Assembly: GCA_964518595.1 (NCBI GenBank)
Contig: CAZFHA010000008.1
Location: 57,117-121,116, forward strand
DNA from: CAZFHA01 sp964518595
GTDB taxonomy: Bacteria; Bacillota; Clostridia; Saccharofermentanales; Saccharofermentanaceae
Direction of reading: 5' to 3'
DNA length: 64,000 bases
Below, one piece after another: positions 1 to 7,980 of this stretch (its first letter is position 1; each line of letters begins with the position of its first letter). Both the position numbers and the translations under genes were made by a program. The notes under the pieces are model-generated. The model had not been told where the DNA came from, made no database searches, and was given only the letters and a program-made list of their open reading frames with translations.

Positions 1-2
1 AT

Positions 3-542
3 AAAGCCGCACTTTTTTATGTAAGTTTTAGCTTTAGTGGTTATGTACTTCTAAAATCATATTTGCAGGTTATTGGTGAAAGTGAAAAAGGCATAACCGG
101 TTGGCTTTTGGAATGGATTGGCGGAAGTTCTTCTGTGTCGAAATCTGCTGATGCGGCTGCGTCCTTACCCTTTGGAAGCAGTAATTTAGGCGCAGAGGTG
201 GGCAACTTGATCGACACTGCCGCTTCCGGCAGTGAAGGGGGCGCCCGGTGGGGAATCGTATTGTTAATTGTATTGGCAGTTGCCTTGGTGGTGGCATTTT
301 TGGTAGTGCTTTTTCAGCGTCCGGCCATTATTCTTCTTACGGCTATTTTTGGTGCTTACATTATTTCTCAGAATATTTTCAACCTGTTGACCTTGCTCTC
401 TGCTAAAGGTGGGGAACTGGAAGAAACCTTTATTATGACGACAAAAGCTAATCCGTGGTTGGTGAATGCTGTTTTTCTGGCTTTTTCGCTTCTGGGAATT
501 TTAGTACAATTTAATAGCCGAAAAACACATGTTAAAGGTTAG
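3..542 (+). CDS. 3' part of a membrane protein, DUF4203/TMEM198-like C-terminus
   Basis: The reading frame is open to the left edge of the window, so the gene is cut by the window boundary; the first start-like codon inside (TTG at 63) has no ribosome binding site and is probably internal. The visible part begins with a hydrophobic stretch, then a Gly/Ser/Ala-rich loop, two adjacent membrane segments (roughly nt 255-410, including RPAIILLTAIFGAYII) and a last hydrophobic segment near the C-terminus. The RPAIxxxTAxxGAY pattern resembles DUF4203/TMEM198-type membrane proteins; that is a family resemblance read by eye, not a confirmed match. Function is unknown. A stem-loop follows the stop. Confidence 0.5.
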   Translation, partial: KAALFYVSFSFSGYVLLKSYLQVIGESEKGITGWLLEWIGGSSSVSKSADAAASLPFGSSNLGAEVGNLIDTAASGSEGGARWGIVLLIVLAVALVVAFLVVLFQRPAIILLTAIFGAYIISQNIFNLLTLLSAKGGELEETFIMTTKANPWLVNAVFLAFSLLGILVQFNSRKTHVKG

Positions 543-573
543 GGGAAAATAAAAAACGTTTGTTGAGAATGGT

Positions 574-600
574 AATAAAAATAGTGACTACTATTTTTAA
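574..600. terminator. AT-rich stem-loop after the first gene
   Basis: The perfect 9-bp arms AAAAATAGT (577-585) and ACTATTTTT (590-598) flank a GACT loop. The 3' arm ends in a T run, which fits a weak intrinsic terminator. It lies just upstream of the next gene's ribosome binding site, so it could also act in that leader. Confidence 0.45.
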
Positions 601-629
601 AATAAATGAAAAGTAAGGGAGCTTAAATA

Positions 630-2903
630 ATGAGAGCAATAATGTATAGACAAAAAGGATTAATTCTGATTATGGTGGTTTGTTTCTTAGGAGGGATATT
701 AGGAATCGGTAGCGGTGCTGTAATGGCCGTCGGAAATGATGTTGCGTCTTCTTCGGTGGCGAGATATCCGGTTATCTATAATGATGTGAACGGGGTGAAT
801 TTGTTTAACGATATTGGAAGGTATCAGTACCAACTATTCGGTAATTCTAATACTGTAGGATACGACGAGGGAAATGCGACCTCCAGACCCTTTTACGAAT
901 ACATAGATAAAGATAATGATCCGTCTACCTATAACAGCACGTCTATGGATTATATTCCACAGGGAAGAGTAATAAAAGCTTACCTATACTTGGCACAAAG
1001 CTATGATGTAGTTGGTCTACAAAATGCTAATCCTACTCGGGATAATGCTTTTATTTTAGGCCCACAAGGGGATAGATTTTATTTCGATGATGGTTATCAA
1101 GATGCTTACTATGATATTACCGGTTTTATTCAGCAGCAAGGTGGCGGAACCTATTGGGGAAAGAATATTGATAGCGAGCGCACCATGATGTCTACCAGAG
1201 ATAATTTTGCTAATTGGGAAATCGTTGTTATTGAAGAAAATGATGTTTACAACTATAGACAACTGTCCCTTCAAGGTTACAATTTGCGAATGCTGAATGC
1301 CACGCGAATTCTAAATGCTTCACCAACTCCTTTTGCCACTCCTCGTACGGATATCACAGGTCAAGCGATTTTAAGCGCTGGGGGTGGTAACTCGACAATT
1401 TTTAGCGGCAGTGCTTACATAAATTCTTTGGAAGATGGCAATCAAATTGGACAAAGCCTTCTTCCAACAGGTGTCAGAGGGGCTGACTTACTACAAGGGA
1501 GAATCACAGATAATGGTAGTGACCTTTTAGATCGTAATCCTAATCGCATTCCAGCTAATATTGACCTTCTGGCGCAGACAATTGATAGCTCAGTTATCTC
1601 TGACGGTGCTAATAATCTTCAATTACAACTTACCACAGCTAATGATGCAATTTTTTTACATATGCTGGGAATTGCAGTGGATATTGGCAAGCCCAATATC
1701 ACTCTAAATTCTTTTATTCAAACTGAGGGTACAACTGATAGTTACTTTCAAATTGGTGATGAAGTGACAATCAGCGGTAAAATAACACCAGACCCCTTGG
1801 AGGACACCTTCTTCCTGCATACTCCTGTAATAAAAATTCAATTACCCTCTAATACCAAGTATGTTGATAATTCAGTGCAGATGAGTGGTGCTACTGTTGG
1901 AAATATAGAGTATGACAGTGCTACTGGGATATTACAAATACATCTAGCGACGCCCGTTACCAATAGTCCTATAGGATATAGCTATAGACTTGAAACCCGT
2001 TCGGGGATGACGGTGAGTAGTATTGATACATCCTTATCAGGCTATAATGAAGTTCAGGGAGATGCTACGGATTTTTCACTTTCATACACTTCAAATCAGG
2101 TTTCGCTTTATCCTTCCTATCCCGTTACCATTAATTTTATTAATCAAAATACCAACAAAAACCTAAGCCAAAAGACTTTGACCGGCAATCATGGCGAAGG
2201 CTTTGGTGTTCTGTTGCCTTATCTCCCAGGTTTTAGCTTTAATGAAGCTGCTGAAAATTCGGCTATGAATGGTGTTTTTTCAGATGTTAGTCAAGTTTTG
2301 AATTTTTACTATCTACCCAACGTTTATACGTTGCAGTTTGATCTTCGCGGTGGGAACAGCCAGGTTCCAGACCCACAGCAAGTGGAGTTCGGTGGACTTG
2401 CTATAGCAGTCTCAAACCCAACTAGAACAGGTCATACCTTCCTGCGCTGGAATACTTTGGCAGATGGGACAGGGATAGAGTGGGATTTTGCCGGTAGTAA
2501 AATGCCTGCAGAAGATATAACCCTATATGCTCAATGGGATGTGAATCGTTATACCCTTGAATTTAATCTGAACGGTGGCGGAGGCAGTGCTCCAGAAAAT
2601 CAAAAAGTGGAATTTGGTAAGCCAATTGCTGTTATCCCAGACCCTATTAGATCCGGCTATATTTTCAAAGGCTGGAATACGCAAGCTGATGGTCAGGGAG
2701 AAAAATGGAATTTTGAAACTTCTACCATGCCAGCGAAGGCTCTTACGCTGTATGCACAATGGGAAAGAGCTCCCATAATGAAAACCGGAGAAATCGGCTC
2801 TAACTCAACAGATTTACTAATTATAATGTTGGCTATGTCAGGTGTGCTACTAGGGATAGTAGCACACAAAAAAAACGCCAACAAATCAGAGAATAAAATT
2901 TAA
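630..2903 (+). CDS. secreted surface protein with MucBP-like and Listeria/Bacteroides repeats
   Basis: The 757-residue protein starts with an N-terminal signal segment (about residues 10-35). A long beta-rich ectodomain follows, including a DUF11/isopeptide-like stretch near residues 355-490. Next is a MucBP-like domain (about 500-570, YPVTINFINQNT) and two tandem Listeria/Bacteroides (InlB B-type) repeats at about 568-640 and 641-710, each with a GxxFxxWNTxADGxG core and ending in LYAQW. The C-terminus has the layout of a sorting signal: IMKTGE, a hydrophobic helix, then HKKNANK. The canonical L-P is missing. The ATG at 630 has AAGGGAGC upstream. The role is probably adhesion or wall-surface display. 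The 3' end overlaps the convergent gene by 18 bp. Confidence 0.75.
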   Translation: MRAIMYRQKGLILIMVVCFLGGILGIGSGAVMAVGNDVASSSVARYPVIYNDVNGVNLFNDIGRYQYQLFGNSNTVGYDEGNATSRPFYEYIDKDNDPSTYNSTSMDYIPQGRVIKAYLYLAQSYDVVGLQNANPTRDNAFILGPQGDRFYFDDGYQDAYYDITGFIQQQGGGTYWGKNIDSERTMMSTRDNFANWEIVVIEENDVYNYRQLSLQGYNLRMLNATRILNASPTPFATPRTDITGQAILSAGGGNSTIFSGSAYINSLEDGNQIGQSLLPTGVRGADLLQGRITDNGSDLLDRNPNRIPANIDLLAQTIDSSVISDGANNLQLQLTTANDAIFLHMLGIAVDIGKPNITLNSFIQTEGTTDSYFQIGDEVTISGKITPDPLEDTFFLHTPVIKIQLPSNTKYVDNSVQMSGATVGNIEYDSATGILQIHLATPVTNSPIGYSYRLETRSGMTVSSIDTSLSGYNEVQGDATDFSLSYTSNQVSLYPSYPVTINFINQNTNKNLSQKTLTGNHGEGFGVLLPYLPGFSFNEAAENSAMNGVFSDVSQVLNFYYLPNVYTLQFDLRGGNSQVPDPQQVEFGGLAIAVSNPTRTGHTFLRWNTLADGTGIEWDFAGSKMPAEDITLYAQWDVNRYTLEFNLNGGGGSAPENQKVEFGKPIAVIPDPIRSGYIFKGWNTQADGQGEKWNFETSTMPAKALTLYAQWERAPIMKTGEIGSNSTDLLIIMLAMSGVLLGIVAHKKNANKSENKI

Positions 2904-3383
2904 GGCTTCAAAAGCACCATAGGCCACAGCGGTTACCACAGCTCCGGCCACTAAAACTCCGGCCGCCACAGCCAGAAAGGCATCACGAAAACGCATCTCT
3001 AAGACAGCGGCGATTCCCGCACCTGTCCAAGCACCGGTGCCGGGAAGAGGGATAGCGACAAAGAGCATAATGCCCCAAAAGGTCAGCCCCTTCATTTGGT
3101 GAGATTTTTTAACAAAACTATTTTCAAAGCGTACTACGAGCCTACCCGGGCGATCAAACTTTTTCAGCCAAGCAAATACTCGGGTGACAAAGAGTAGGAT
3201 GAAGGGTACCGGCAGGAGATTTCCGGCTACGGCTAGAAGGTATGTCTGCCAAATAGGCAAGTGGTAAACGGCAGCGCCAAGAGGAATTGCCCCTCTTAGT
3301 TCAATTACCGGTACCATGGCCAGAAAAAAAACGGTCAATTGCTGCCAAATGGGCTCTAAAAAAGCGGGAATCGCTAATAACAT
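2886..3383 (-). CDS. COG2426-type small membrane protein (Sm_multidrug_ex family)
   Basis: This 165-residue, highly hydrophobic protein has about four membrane segments. The motif VIELRGAIPLGAA near residues 25-40 is the signature of the Sm_multidrug_ex (COG2426) family. A Gly/Pro-rich motif, PLPGTGAWTGAGIAA, lies near residues 112-128. The family name suggests drug export, but its biochemical role is not established. The ATG at 3383 follows TTGGAGG on the minus strand with normal spacing. It is convergent with the surface-protein gene and the two coding ends overlap by 18 bp. Confidence 0.8.
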   Translation of the reverse strand: MLLAIPAFLEPIWQQLTVFFLAMVPVIELRGAIPLGAAVYHLPIWQTYLLAVAGNLLPVPFILLFVTRVFAWLKKFDRPGRLVVRFENSFVKKSHQMKGLTFWGIMLFVAIPLPGTGAWTGAGIAAVLEMRFRDAFLAVAAGVLVAGAVVTAVAYGAFEALNFIL

Positions 3384-3499
3384 ACTAAACCTCCAAGGAA
3401 AATTGCTAGGACTAAGGATACCATAAGGGAGCTAGGAATACAAAAGGATGCGTTTTCATAATAGCTTTACTTGAAATCTTAAACTTCAGAAAGGATGAT

Positions 3500-3528
3500 G
3501 TGACAAAATAGTGCTTTTGCGGTAGAAT
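3500..3528 (+). promoter_or_regulatory. candidate promoter for the glycosyltransferase operon
   Basis: GTGACA (3500-3505), a 17-nt spacer and TAGAAT (3523-3528) make a plausible sigma-A promoter about 95 bp upstream of the glycosyltransferase start. Only position and spacing support it. Confidence 0.4.
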
Positions 3529-3621
3529 ATCCAGAGTTGAGGTTAAATAAAGATATTTTTAGGCTTTTATATGTATCAGAAGACTTTCGTAAGGGGAAGA
3601 AAGTAAATAAGAAGGTGGCAC

Positions 3622-4689
3622 ATGTCCAATAAGAAAACGACCAAAAGGACCATCAATATGCTTTCTAGCGCGCACAAGATTAAAGGTCAAGGTGTGGGCT
3701 CTGCTTATGAAGAACAAGTGGCTCTGGTTAAAGAACATTTAGCCAAAGAATACGAAGTTTTTGAAAATAAAGTAATGATGCCGGATATCACTCACTATCA
3801 TACAATAGATGTGCGTTTTTCCTTATTTCGTCCTTGGGTCAAGCGTCGTGGCATGACAGTGGGGTACGTTCATATGATTCCGGAGACGGTGGAGAATAGC
3901 TTACGGCTACCGCCTGTGTTTAAAAAATGGTTCTACCGTTACATGGTTAACTTTTATAAGCGAATGGATTTTTTGGTAACGGTAAACTCTTACTTTATTG
4001 GTAAGCTTGAAGATCTGGGCATAGACCGAGATAAGGTTACCTATATTCCAAACTATGTTTCTGGTGAGGTTTTTTTCAAGTGTGAGGCGAAAAATCGAAG
4101 TTCTTTTCGGGAAAAGCATCAGATTCCGCAAGATAAATTTGTGGTGTTAGGAGTGGGGCAGCTTCAGACTCGTAAGGGCATTTTTGATTTTGTGGAGACG
4201 GCTAAACGTCTGCCAGATATACATTTTGTTTGGGCTGGGGGCTTTTCCTTTGGCGCTATTACAGATGGTTATAATGATATTAAGAAATATATGGAGACCC
4301 CCCCGGCCAATGTCCAGTTCTTGGGCATTGTAGAGCGAGAGGTGATGCCTGAAATTTATAATACGGCGGATGTGATGTTCTTACCCTCTTTTGAAGAGCT
4401 TTTCCCCATGACTGTGTTGGAATCTATGAGTTGCCAGATTCCTATTTTGCTTCGAGATTTAGATATATATGAAGATATACTGATGGATTTTTACTTGAAG
4501 GCAGATAGCGTTGAAAGTTTTGTAGATCGGATTCAACGTTTGGCTGAAGATCCGAAATACTATGAAGCCGCTGTAGCAGCTTCTGGGCGAGGCAGGATTT
4601 TTTATTCCAAAGAACATGTATCAAGCCTTTGGAAGGCATTCTACGATAAAGTTTATGAAGAAAAAGTGAGGCTATATGGAGAAGGTTGA
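3622..4689 (+). CDS. glycosyltransferase family 4, probably glycolipid synthesis
   Basis: This 355-residue GT-B-fold enzyme has a weaker N-terminal domain (to about residue 165) and a clear Glycos_transf_1 C-terminal domain. That domain shows GVGQLQTRKG for donor binding, FLGIVEREVMPEIYNTADVMFLPS, and the E-x7-E motif within EELFPMTVLE near residues 254-263. The ATG at 3622 follows GAAGGTGG. It overlaps the next gene by 14 bp. That neighbour is a flippase-like LPG_synthase_TM protein; this pairing is common where Gram-positive bacteria make diglucosyl-diacylglycerol or related glycolipids, as with LafA-type enzymes. The sugar and acceptor cannot be read from the sequence, so glycolipid synthesis is inferred from context. 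Confidence 0.75.
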   Translation: MSNKKTTKRTINMLSSAHKIKGQGVGSAYEEQVALVKEHLAKEYEVFENKVMMPDITHYHTIDVRFSLFRPWVKRRGMTVGYVHMIPETVENSLRLPPVFKKWFYRYMVNFYKRMDFLVTVNSYFIGKLEDLGIDRDKVTYIPNYVSGEVFFKCEAKNRSSFREKHQIPQDKFVVLGVGQLQTRKGIFDFVETAKRLPDIHFVWAGGFSFGAITDGYNDIKKYMETPPANVQFLGIVEREVMPEIYNTADVMFLPSFEELFPMTVLESMSCQIPILLRDLDIYEDILMDFYLKADSVESFVDRIQRLAEDPKYYEAAVAASGRGRIFYSKEHVSSLWKAFYDKVYEEKVRLYGEG

Positions 4690-5743
4690 GACCCCCACCA
4701 AAGGTGTGAAAAATAATTACTTTAACTTGGCGTTGTGCGCCTTTTCCTTTGTTTTTTTGCTGGTCTACCTTTTTGTGGTGGATGACGTTTCAGAGGTAGT
4801 CAAAAATTTGCAGAGTCTAAACTGGGCTTGGATTAGCGTCGCCGTCCTCTTTATGGTGATGTATTGGCTACTGGAAGCCTATGTATTACATCTTACCCTA
4901 AAACCGCTGCATTCAACCCAAAGATTGGGCGTAACTTTCCGTATCTCTATGATTGGACAGTACTTTAATGCCATTACCCCTTTTGCCTCCGGTGGACAAC
5001 CTATGCAGGCATATTTTTTACTAAAACGGGGTATGCCCTTAGGTAAATCCATGACGGGACTATTAACCAAATTTATTATTTACCAGATTACCTTAACCTT
5101 TTATTGTTTAACAATGCTACTTTTGCGCTACCAGTATTTTGCCACCCATAGAAGTACATTGATGATCGGCGTACTTGTTGGTTTTATTATTCAATTAGCA
5201 GTAATGGTGCTTCTGATTTCGGCGGCTTTCTTTAAAAGCGGCACCATTCGCTTCGTTACCTGGTTGATTCATCTCCTGACTAAAATAAAAATCGTTAGAC
5301 ACCCAAAAGAAAAGCTTATCTACTGGAGTAATGAGTTGGAAATTTTCCATGATCAGTTTCAGTACCTTCTAAAAAATAAGGGTCAACTGATTAAAATGTG
5401 TCTACTTTCTGCCCTTCAGCTCACCGCATTCTTCATTATTGGCAACGTAATATACAGAAGTTTTGGCCTATCGGGCGAAGATTCCTTGGCAATGATTGCC
5501 TGTCAAGCTTTTGTACTATTAATTACATCTTTTGTACCCTTGCCGGGAGCACTTCTGGCAGCAGAGGGGGTTTTCTTTCTTTTCTTCAGTCTTTATTTCC
5601 CAGAGAACCAGATAAGCCTAGCCATAATTATGTGGCGCTTTATTACCTTCTATTTTCCAATTATTGTCGGCCTAATCTTTACCTTGCTGGAGAAAAAGCA
5701 AGACACGCCTTTGAGTACCCAAGAAGTTCAGGCAGAAAAATAG
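4676..5743 (+). CDS. LPG_synthase_TM / flippase-like membrane protein (UPF0104)
   Basis: This 355-residue polytopic protein has about eight hydrophobic helices and matches the membrane part of lysylphosphatidylglycerol synthases and related flippase-like proteins. Family landmarks are TPFASGGQPMQAYFLLKRG (about 102-120), and FVPLPGALLAAEG near residue 285. There is no soluble aminoacyl-transferase domain, so it is not a full MprF. It starts inside the end of the glycosyltransferase gene, with GAGG five bases upstream of the ATG, which suggests translational coupling. It probably moves or presents a glycolipid made by its neighbour. That role is inferred. Confidence 0.75.
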   Translation: MEKVETPTKGVKNNYFNLALCAFSFVFLLVYLFVVDDVSEVVKNLQSLNWAWISVAVLFMVMYWLLEAYVLHLTLKPLHSTQRLGVTFRISMIGQYFNAITPFASGGQPMQAYFLLKRGMPLGKSMTGLLTKFIIYQITLTFYCLTMLLLRYQYFATHRSTLMIGVLVGFIIQLAVMVLLISAAFFKSGTIRFVTWLIHLLTKIKIVRHPKEKLIYWSNELEIFHDQFQYLLKNKGQLIKMCLLSALQLTAFFIIGNVIYRSFGLSGEDSLAMIACQAFVLLITSFVPLPGALLAAEGVFFLFFSLYFPENQISLAIIMWRFITFYFPIIVGLIFTLLEKKQDTPLSTQEVQAEK

Positions 5744-5837
5744 TTAAATTGCCACACTTTCGCCATGTGTTTGTGACAGAATAGATAAGAAAAAAATGCT
5801 ATTCTTTTCTTAGTCTTACTGCTACGGAGGATTCTTG

Positions 5838-7205
5838 GTGAAATCCATAAATGAACAATCAGACAAGGTTAAAGTGACAGGATCTAGTCAAGCCAAACAA
5901 AAGGGCTATTCGCTCTTACGTATTGTGATTCAAATCGTTTTTCTTTTTTTGCTACCGGCACTTTTTGCAGCAGCGTTCTCGGGTCTGATGGAGATCGGTT
6001 ACTTGCTGCTAAATCCACAGAGAAGTTGGCAAGAAGTCTGGTTGAATCTGATTCCTTTTCTTCTTGTCGGATTAGTGAGCCTACTTTGGGGGCGCCTTTT
6101 CTGTGGGTGGCTTTGTGCTTTTGGTTCTGTTACAGACTGGCTCAATCAACTCTTTTCTTTTTTGCCATTCAGAAAGCAGACCCTTACAGCTAAAGCTGAT
6201 CGTTACCTAAAGAAAAGCAAATATTTCATTCTTGCGGCACTTTTTCTTTTAGCTGTTTTAGCACCTCAACTGTCCTTGTCCTTCCTAAGTCCCTGGGATG
6301 CGTTTGCACTTCTGTTTACTCCAGGAAAAGCACCTGATTTTACAACAGTATTCTCTAGCCTTATACCGGGTTTTATTTTCTTGGTGTTTATTTTATTTGC
6401 CTCCCTGTGGATAGAACGCTTTTTCTGTCGCTATTTGTGTCCTTATGGCGGTTTTTTAGCACTAATATCAAAAATCAGCCCCACTGCGTTAGCTAAGCCA
6501 ACGCAGCATTGCGGAGCCTGTAAGCTGTGTCAGAAAAAATGTGCTACCCAGATTCCTCTGAGCAAGAGGGAAGAAGTTCGAGGTGGTGAGTGCATTCTTT
6601 GCCTGCGCTGCCTTCATAACTGTCCTCGCAAAAACATCGAACTACGAGTTTTTGGTAAGCGGATTCAGCCTGTTCTCTGGATTATCATGGGTATTCTTGT
6701 GTTGGCAGGGAGTTATTATCTTTTGACATATCAGTTTTCGCCTAAGACTTCTGTATCGGATACCCCGGCATCGATAACCCCAACCAGTGAAGCTATGAAG
6801 ATCAGTGAAAAGACAGTTCCGGAGACAACTTTTTCTGAAAGCCAGAGTCAAGGGAATACCGCAGCTGCAACTATACCTAGTACAGCTTCGGAAGCGACAA
6901 CATCTGAAACCAATAGTGGGCTTCTAACCGGCACGTATAAAGATGGGGTATATGAAGGCAGTGGAACGGGCTTTCGGCGGGGCACAACAGTGATTCAAGT
7001 TACGGTTACATCCGGTGCCATTAGTGACATTACGGTTGTCTCTCATCAGGATGATGAGCCTTACTTTAGCCGGGCTTTTGCGCAGATAAAGGAGCAAATT
7101 ATTGATTCTCAAAATCTGGAGGCAGACATCGTTTCTAGAGCTACCTACAGCAGCCAAGGGATTCTAGAGGCGATTGAAAATGCTTTAGCAGAGGCTAAAG
7201 CTTGA
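5838..7205 (+). CDS. NapH-like 4Fe-4S membrane protein with C-terminal FMN-binding domain
   Basis: Four to five membrane helices carry the NapH/RdxA-type motifs FCGWLCAFG and FCRYLCPYG. They are followed by two ferredoxin-type clusters (CGACKLCQKKC and CILCLRCLHNC, about residues 225-260), another helix, a Ser/Thr-rich linker and a C-terminal FMN_bind domain (about 365-455). That domain has DIVSRATYSS, the counterpart of the D-x-x-SGAT-x-T/S motif that ApbE flavinylates; the acceptor here would be Ser438. It probably passes electrons from the cytosolic side to an extracytosolic flavin. GTG at 5838 is preferred to TTG at 5835 because ACGGAGGA then has better spacing. The window's ApbE lies at 30.9 kb. 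Confidence 0.85.
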   Translation: MKSINEQSDKVKVTGSSQAKQKGYSLLRIVIQIVFLFLLPALFAAAFSGLMEIGYLLLNPQRSWQEVWLNLIPFLLVGLVSLLWGRLFCGWLCAFGSVTDWLNQLFSFLPFRKQTLTAKADRYLKKSKYFILAALFLLAVLAPQLSLSFLSPWDAFALLFTPGKAPDFTTVFSSLIPGFIFLVFILFASLWIERFFCRYLCPYGGFLALISKISPTALAKPTQHCGACKLCQKKCATQIPLSKREEVRGGECILCLRCLHNCPRKNIELRVFGKRIQPVLWIIMGILVLAGSYYLLTYQFSPKTSVSDTPASITPTSEAMKISEKTVPETTFSESQSQGNTAAATIPSTASEATTSETNSGLLTGTYKDGVYEGSGTGFRRGTTVIQVTVTSGAISDITVVSHQDDEPYFSRAFAQIKEQIIDSQNLEADIVSRATYSSQGILEAIENALAEAKA

Positions 7206-7275
7206 TTTTAGATGACAGACATAGTTATTTCAGCTATTATTAGCCTGTTAGCAGGAGATACTAAAGGAGAAAACT

Positions 7276-7980
7276 ATGCTGGAAGTCAAACATGTTACAA
7301 AAAAATACCAAGATACCCTTGCCAATCAAGATGTTAATTTTGCACTTTCCAATGGAGAAATAGGTCTTCTACTTGGCCCTAATGGAGCCGGTAAGTCAAC
7401 TTTGATTAAATGTATCATGGGGCTTTTACGCTTTCAAGGTGAGATCGAAATTGACGGTCTGGGCAACAAGACCACAGAAGCCAAGAGCATTATGGGCTAT
7501 GTGCCAGAGATGCCTTCACTTTATGATCTGCTTACGGTAGAGGAACATGTGGAGTTTATTATTCGCGCCTACCGTTTGGATGATTCAGCCAAGGCCTATG
7601 GGGAGGAGCTACTAACTCGTTTTGATTTGGCAGATAAGCGTAAAAAACTTGGCCGCGAGCTCTCTAAGGGCATGCAGCAGAAGGTGAGCATTATTTGTGC
7701 CGTTTTACCCAGACCGAAAATGATCTTATTGGATGAACCTCTGGTGGGACTCGATCCCCATGGCATAAAAGAACTAAGAGAGTTACTACATGAAATGAAA
7801 AGAGCAGGCACAACCATTATTCTCTCTACCCATATGCTGGATAGTGTGGAAGGATTTTGGGATCAGGCCTTCATTATGGTGAAAGGAAAAATCTTGGCTA
7901 CTTGTAGTAAAAGTCAAGAGCAAGAGTCGGGGCAGAGTCTTGAGGAATTATTTTTTGCCATAACGGAGGGAAAAGAATGA
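7276..7980 (+). CDS. ABC transporter ATP-binding protein
   Basis: This 234-residue ATPase has a Walker A GPNGAGKST (about 34-42), a degenerate signature LSKGMQQKVS, Walker B MILLDEPLVGLDP and the switch His in STHML. It resembles the CcmA/NatA group of drug or unknown-substrate exporters. AAAGGAG precedes the ATG. The stop overlaps the start of the permease gene by 4 bp (ATGA), so the two are translationally coupled. Confidence 0.9.
   Translation: MLEVKHVTKKYQDTLANQDVNFALSNGEIGLLLGPNGAGKSTLIKCIMGLLRFQGEIEIDGLGNKTTEAKSIMGYVPEMPSLYDLLTVEEHVEFIIRAYRLDDSAKAYGEELLTRFDLADKRKKLGRELSKGMQQKVSIICAVLPRPKMILLDEPLVGLDPHGIKELRELLHEMKRAGTTIILSTHMLDSVEGFWDQAFIMVKGKILATCSKSQEQESGQSLEELFFAITEGKE

Noticed and set aside
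2523..2884. Short frames inside the surface-protein repeats on both strands
   Set aside because: They lie wholly within a well-supported gene and have no start signals.
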